A DNA stretch of 9,356 nt from Nocardioides sp. GTDB taxonomy: Bacteria > Actinomycetota > Actinomycetes > Propionibacteriales > Nocardioidaceae. Position numbers and translations under genes: made by a program. The notes beneath the pieces were generated by a model that did no database searches, was not told where the DNA came from, and worked only from the letters and a program-made list of their open reading frames with translations. Location: assembly GCA_003519585.1 (NCBI GenBank), contig DOWL01000061.1, positions 19,685 to 29,040 on the forward strand, written 5' to 3'. Positions 7,215 through 9,356 of the stretch are shown one piece after another; position 1 is the first letter of the stretch, and every line of letters starts with the position of its first letter.

Positions 7215-7220
7215 CTCCTT
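7215..7220 (-). promoter_or_regulatory. Ribosome-binding site of the WS/DGAT gene
   Basis: AAGGAG on the minus strand, 4 bases before GTG 7210. It decides this start against the long open extension upstream to 7879. Confidence 0.75.
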
Positions 7221-7255
7221 CGGGGTGGACATGCTTCGGCGGTGGGGTCCTGGCG

Positions 7256-7284
7256 ATCCTTGCGCGCAGTGACGGGCGCCACAA
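7256..7284 (-). promoter_or_regulatory. Weak candidate promoter for the WS/DGAT gene
   Basis: On the minus strand TTGTGG (7284-7279) and AAGGAT (7261-7256) are 17 bases apart. Each keeps only part of the consensus (TTGACA, TANNNT). A start of transcription about 7 bases later would leave a leader of roughly 40 bases containing the AAGGAG site. Support is limited to position and spacing. Confidence 0.22.
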
Positions 7285-7350
7285 CCCCGGCCGCCTTCGG
7301 CTGGCCGGCGGTGACCACCAGCTCTCCACAGCATCGCCGATCGTGGAGGT

Positions 7351-7359
7351 TGTCCACAG
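7351..7359 (+). promoter_or_regulatory. DnaA box (TTGTCCACA), with a second degenerate copy at 7323-7331
   Basis: TTGTCCACA matches exactly the DnaA-binding box preferred in high-GC actinobacteria. A partial copy, CTCTCCACA, lies 28 bases upstream in the same orientation with two mismatches. Both are in the non-coding spacer between the divergent WS/DGAT gene and the small membrane protein. There is no cluster of boxes and no AT-rich unwinding stretch or dnaA/dnaN gene, so this is not an origin. It could be a regulatory or titrating site, or chance. Confidence 0.4.
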
Positions 7360-7424
7360 CTCCTCGTTCGACGTCCCCGCGCCTCCCCGCCTTCTCATAG
7401 CGTCGCCGCCACAGTCCAGCTCTC

Positions 7425-7430
7425 GGGAGG
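7425..7430 (+). promoter_or_regulatory. Ribosome-binding site of the small membrane protein
   Basis: GGGAGG lies 5 bases before ATG 7436 (8 before a second ATG at 7439). This strong site is the main reason to accept a 65-codon gene here. Confidence 0.75.
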
Positions 7431-7435
7431 TCACG

Positions 7436-7633
7436 ATGATGTTGCAAGGTTCGCGGCGTAGCCCTTGGCGCGTCTGTGGCTTGATCGCTGCACTGGGTCT
7501 CGCCGTCTTGGCATATCTGGCGATCGCGTTGGCGCTGCTCTGGCTGGTCGTCGTCCAGGTCGGTCACGACATCGTCGATGCCGACAACGGCGGCGAGGTC
7601 ATCGTCGCGCCGGGGCTGGTGTCCGAACGATGA
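7436..7633 (+). CDS. Small single-helix membrane protein (65 residues), family unknown
   Basis: A short gene with a strong GGGAGG site 5 bases before the first of two adjacent ATG codons. Residues 1-12 are basic (RR, R), 13-41 form one long hydrophobic helix (CGLIAALGLAVLAYLAIALA and onward), and 42-65 form an acidic tail (HDIVDADNGGE) that should face outward by the positive-inside rule. I do not recognise a family. The frame stays open far to the left, but that extension is antisense to the WS/DGAT gene, so it is not used. The gene ends 40 bases before the FUSC-like gene on the same strand, suggesting a shared transcript and possibly an accessory role for that membrane protein; this is an inference. 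It has no cleavage site, so it should remain anchored. Confidence 0.65.
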   Translation: MMLQGSRRSPWRVCGLIAALGLAVLAYLAIALALLWLVVVQVGHDIVDADNGGEVIVAPGLVSER

Positions 7634-7673
7634 CCCGCGGGTCGCCGGGGGCGGTCTGGCAGCATCGGTGGGC

Positions 7674-8831
7674 ATGCAGGCCGACGCGGCGTCGATCGAC
7701 CGGCTCTGGGCGCGCGGCCGCATCTCGCTGCGGTCCAGGGTCGCCCGGGTCAGCGCCAAGCGGTGGCAGATCGCGCAGTGCTCGATCGCCGCCGGGGTCG
7801 CCTGGCTGGTCGCCGCCGACCTGCTCGGCCACCAGACGCCGTTCTTCGCGCCGGTCGCCGCGGTGGTCAGTCTCGGCACCTCCTACGGCCAGCGGCTGCG
7901 GCGGGTCGCCGAGGTCACGACCGGTGTCGCACTGGGGGTGCTGCTCGCCGACCTGCTGGCGATCGCGATCGGCTCCGGTTGGTGGCAGCTGATGCTCGTC
8001 GTGGCGCTCGCGATGACGTCGGCGCTGCTGATCACGAGCGGTCAGATGTTCGTGACCCAGGCAGCGGTGCAGTCGATCATCATTTCCGCGCTGGTGCCGA
8101 CCCCGTCGGACGCGTTCGTGCGCTGGAGCGACGCCGTCGTCGGTGGCTGCGTCGCGTTGGTCGCGGCCACGGTGGTCCCGGCCGCGCCGTTGCGACGGCC
8201 CCGCGAGCAGGCGGCGACGGTGGTGCGCAAGATCGCTGCACTGCTGCGCGCGGCTGGTGAGGTGATGGTCGACGGCGTCGCATCGCGCGGGCTCGAACTG
8301 CTCGCCGACGCCCGGTCGACCGACCACCTCATCCGGGAGCTGCAGGATGCCGCCGACGAAGGCATGGCGGTCGTGTCGTCCTCGCCGTTCCGGGTGCGGC
8401 ACCGCAAGGACATCCGCAAGATGGCCGACCTCGTGGAGCCGCTCGATCGCGCCCTGCGCAGCACTCGGGTTCTGGTCCGCCAGACCGCGGTGGCCGCGTA
8501 CCACCAGAGACCGGTCCCCAAGTCGTACTCACTGCTCGCTCTCGACCTGGCCGACGCCGCCGACATGGTGGCCGAGGAGCTGCAGGCCGACCGGATGGCA
8601 GCCGCTGCTCGCGATGCACTGATCCTGGTAGGGGAGGCCTCCGGCCTGGTCGAGCGCGCGGAGGAGATGACCGCGGAGCTGGTGCTCGGCCAGCTCCGTT
8701 CGGTCGTGGTGGACCTGCTGCTCCTGACCGGCCTCGACCAGATCGAGTCAACGGAGGCGCTGCCGCCGCCACCGCGGTGGGAGCCGGCGACGCCGCTGCG
8801 CGTCGAGGACGCCGACCTGCCCGATGAGTGA
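7674..8831 (+). CDS. Aromatic acid exporter/FUSC family membrane protein
   Basis: A 385-residue protein with a family-typical plan. A basic N-terminus with RWQIAQCSIAAGVAWLVAADLLG (31-52) leads to several transmembrane segments between about 33 and 172: around 33-51, 57-70, 82-100, 104-121, 125-142 and 153-172. Features such as PFFAPVAAVVSLGTSYGQRLRRV (57-79), followed by a glycine-rich helix GVALGVLLAD, are typical of FUSC/ArAE proteins, which resemble fusaric acid and AaeB-type efflux components. The second half (about 175-385) is a soluble, mostly helical, charged region. The transported compound is not evident. The ATG at 7674 is chosen; an in-frame GTG two codons earlier (7668) is equally possible, and the ribosome site is weak (GGTGGG adjacent). 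Its stop overlaps the DNA polymerase start by 8 bases, which suggests coupled translation. Confidence 0.82.
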   Translation: MQADAASIDRLWARGRISLRSRVARVSAKRWQIAQCSIAAGVAWLVAADLLGHQTPFFAPVAAVVSLGTSYGQRLRRVAEVTTGVALGVLLADLLAIAIGSGWWQLMLVVALAMTSALLITSGQMFVTQAAVQSIIISALVPTPSDAFVRWSDAVVGGCVALVAATVVPAAPLRRPREQAATVVRKIAALLRAAGEVMVDGVASRGLELLADARSTDHLIRELQDAADEGMAVVSSSPFRVRHRKDIRKMADLVEPLDRALRSTRVLVRQTAVAAYHQRPVPKSYSLLALDLADAADMVAEELQADRMAAAARDALILVGEASGLVERAEEMTAELVLGQLRSVVVDLLLLTGLDQIESTEALPPPPRWEPATPLRVEDADLPDE

Positions 8832-9356
8832 GCTGATCGCGAGCGGTCCGACCGGTGTGCATCCGATCGAGCACTGGGTCCTGCACGTGGACCTCGACCA
8901 GTTCATCGCGGCCGTCGAGGTGCTACGGCGTCCGGAGCTTGCGGGGTTGCCCGTGGTCGTGGGCGGCGACGGCGACCCGACCAAGCGCGGGGTCGTGTCG
9001 ACAGCCTCCTACGAGGCGCGCGAGTACGGCGTCGGCTCCGGCATGCCGCTGCGACTCGCGAAGCGCAAGTGTCCCGACGCGGTGTTCCTGCCGGTGGATC
9101 GCGAGGCGTACGACGAAGCCTCGGCCGGCGTGATGGCGACCCTCCGCTCGCTGGAGTGGGGCGGTCGCCCGGTGGTGCTAGAGGTCTTGGGCTGGGACGA
9201 GGCGTTCCTGGCCGCCGGTGCCGCCCGGCCCGCGGGACGCGCGACGGATCGTTCAACACCGGTGGTGGAGGCGGGGCAGGGGAGCCTCCCACCCGTGCAG
9301 CAGGGGCCCGATCCAGCGGTTCCGGCGGGGAAGGGGGCCCCGGGTGGGCCCCACGC
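8824..9356 (+). CDS. dinB: Y-family DNA polymerase IV (DinB-like), partial; right end suspect
   Basis: Error-prone translesion polymerase, cut by the right edge. The N-terminal catalytic motif HVDLDQFIAAVE (21-32) supplies the first metal-binding aspartates (D23 and D25) and the likely steric-gate aromatic F27. ASYEAREYGVGSGMPLRLAKRKCPDAVFLP (61-90) is the fingers/palm signature. The second acidic motif is VLGWDEAFLA (121-130, D125 and E126), a variant of S-DE that I recall from actinobacterial DinB proteins. From about residue 131 (nucleotide 9214) the translation becomes proline- and glycine-rich and no longer resembles the family, although the frame stays open to the edge. ATG 8824 overlaps the FUSC stop (8824-8831). 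An assembly or sequencing fault at the contig end is the likeliest cause; a true divergence or frameshift cannot be excluded. Confidence 0.8.
   Translation, partial: MSELIASGPTGVHPIEHWVLHVDLDQFIAAVEVLRRPELAGLPVVVGGDGDPTKRGVVSTASYEAREYGVGSGMPLRLAKRKCPDAVFLPVDREAYDEASAGVMATLRSLEWGGRPVVLEVLGWDEAFLAAGAARPAGRATDRSTPVVEAGQGSLPPVQQGPDPAVPAGKGAPGGPH

Noticed and set aside
5876..7435. Long plus-strand open frame in phase with the small membrane protein
   Set aside because: It is exactly antisense to the intact WS/DGAT gene, its product is rich in Arg, His, Gly and Val without domains, and the strong ribosome site at 7425-7430 marks the true start.
7211..7435. Possible replication origin around the DnaA box
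   Set aside because: Only one perfect box and one poor copy, with no AT-rich element and no dnaA, dnaN or parA/B genes nearby.
9214..9356. Novel proline/glycine-rich domain fused to DinB
   Set aside because: It interrupts the catalytic palm where the family is conserved, and remnants of the expected sequence appear in another frame. A sequence error near a contig end is simpler.

Overview
The window reads as high-GC actinobacterial DNA. GTG starts are frequent, codons strongly prefer G or C in third position, and the protein set suggests Nocardioidaceae (Nocardioides-like). The genus is inferred from family content and was not tested. Both ends cut through genes, and no tRNA, rRNA, CRISPR array, insertion sequence or prophage gene is visible. 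No gap without a gene exceeds about 225 bases.

Layout. Positions 1-2164 hold a minus-strand cluster. A membrane-anchored matrixin-like zinc protease (complete, HELGHVLGLDH) is followed 14 bases later by a two-domain VOC/glyoxalase-like protein, then by a second, paralogous matrixin-like protein that runs off the left edge before its zinc site. A short divergent region (2165-2307) separates this cluster from a plus-strand pair at 2308-3593: a DUF6318-type lipoprotein and a secreted PKD-domain protein whose start overlaps the lipoprotein stop. After a 135-base spacer comes a solitary beta-class (type III Mod-like) DNA methyltransferase (3731-4942) with no restriction subunit in view, apparently a leaderless gene. 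A short-chain dehydrogenase/reductase follows (4969-5805).

The SDR gene converges, with only 4 bases between stops, on a minus-strand wax ester synthase/diacylglycerol acyltransferase (5810-7210). The 225-base divergent spacer upstream of the acyltransferase carries an exact match to the actinobacterial DnaA box. To its right a plus-strand run starts: a 65-residue single-helix membrane protein with a strong Shine-Dalgarno sequence, an aromatic acid exporter/FUSC-like membrane protein, and a Y-family DNA polymerase (DinB/Pol IV). The polymerase start overlaps the FUSC stop, and its sequence departs abruptly from the family in the last ~140 bases.

Functionally this is mostly a patchwork of small units: cell-surface proteolysis and secreted proteins, DNA methylation, neutral-lipid synthesis, membrane export and translesion synthesis. 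I see no convincing novel multi-gene system. The points most worth following are the orphan methyltransferase, the small membrane protein beside the FUSC transporter, the secreted lipoprotein/PKD pair, the duplicated matrixins, the DnaA box, and the suspect sequence at the right end.
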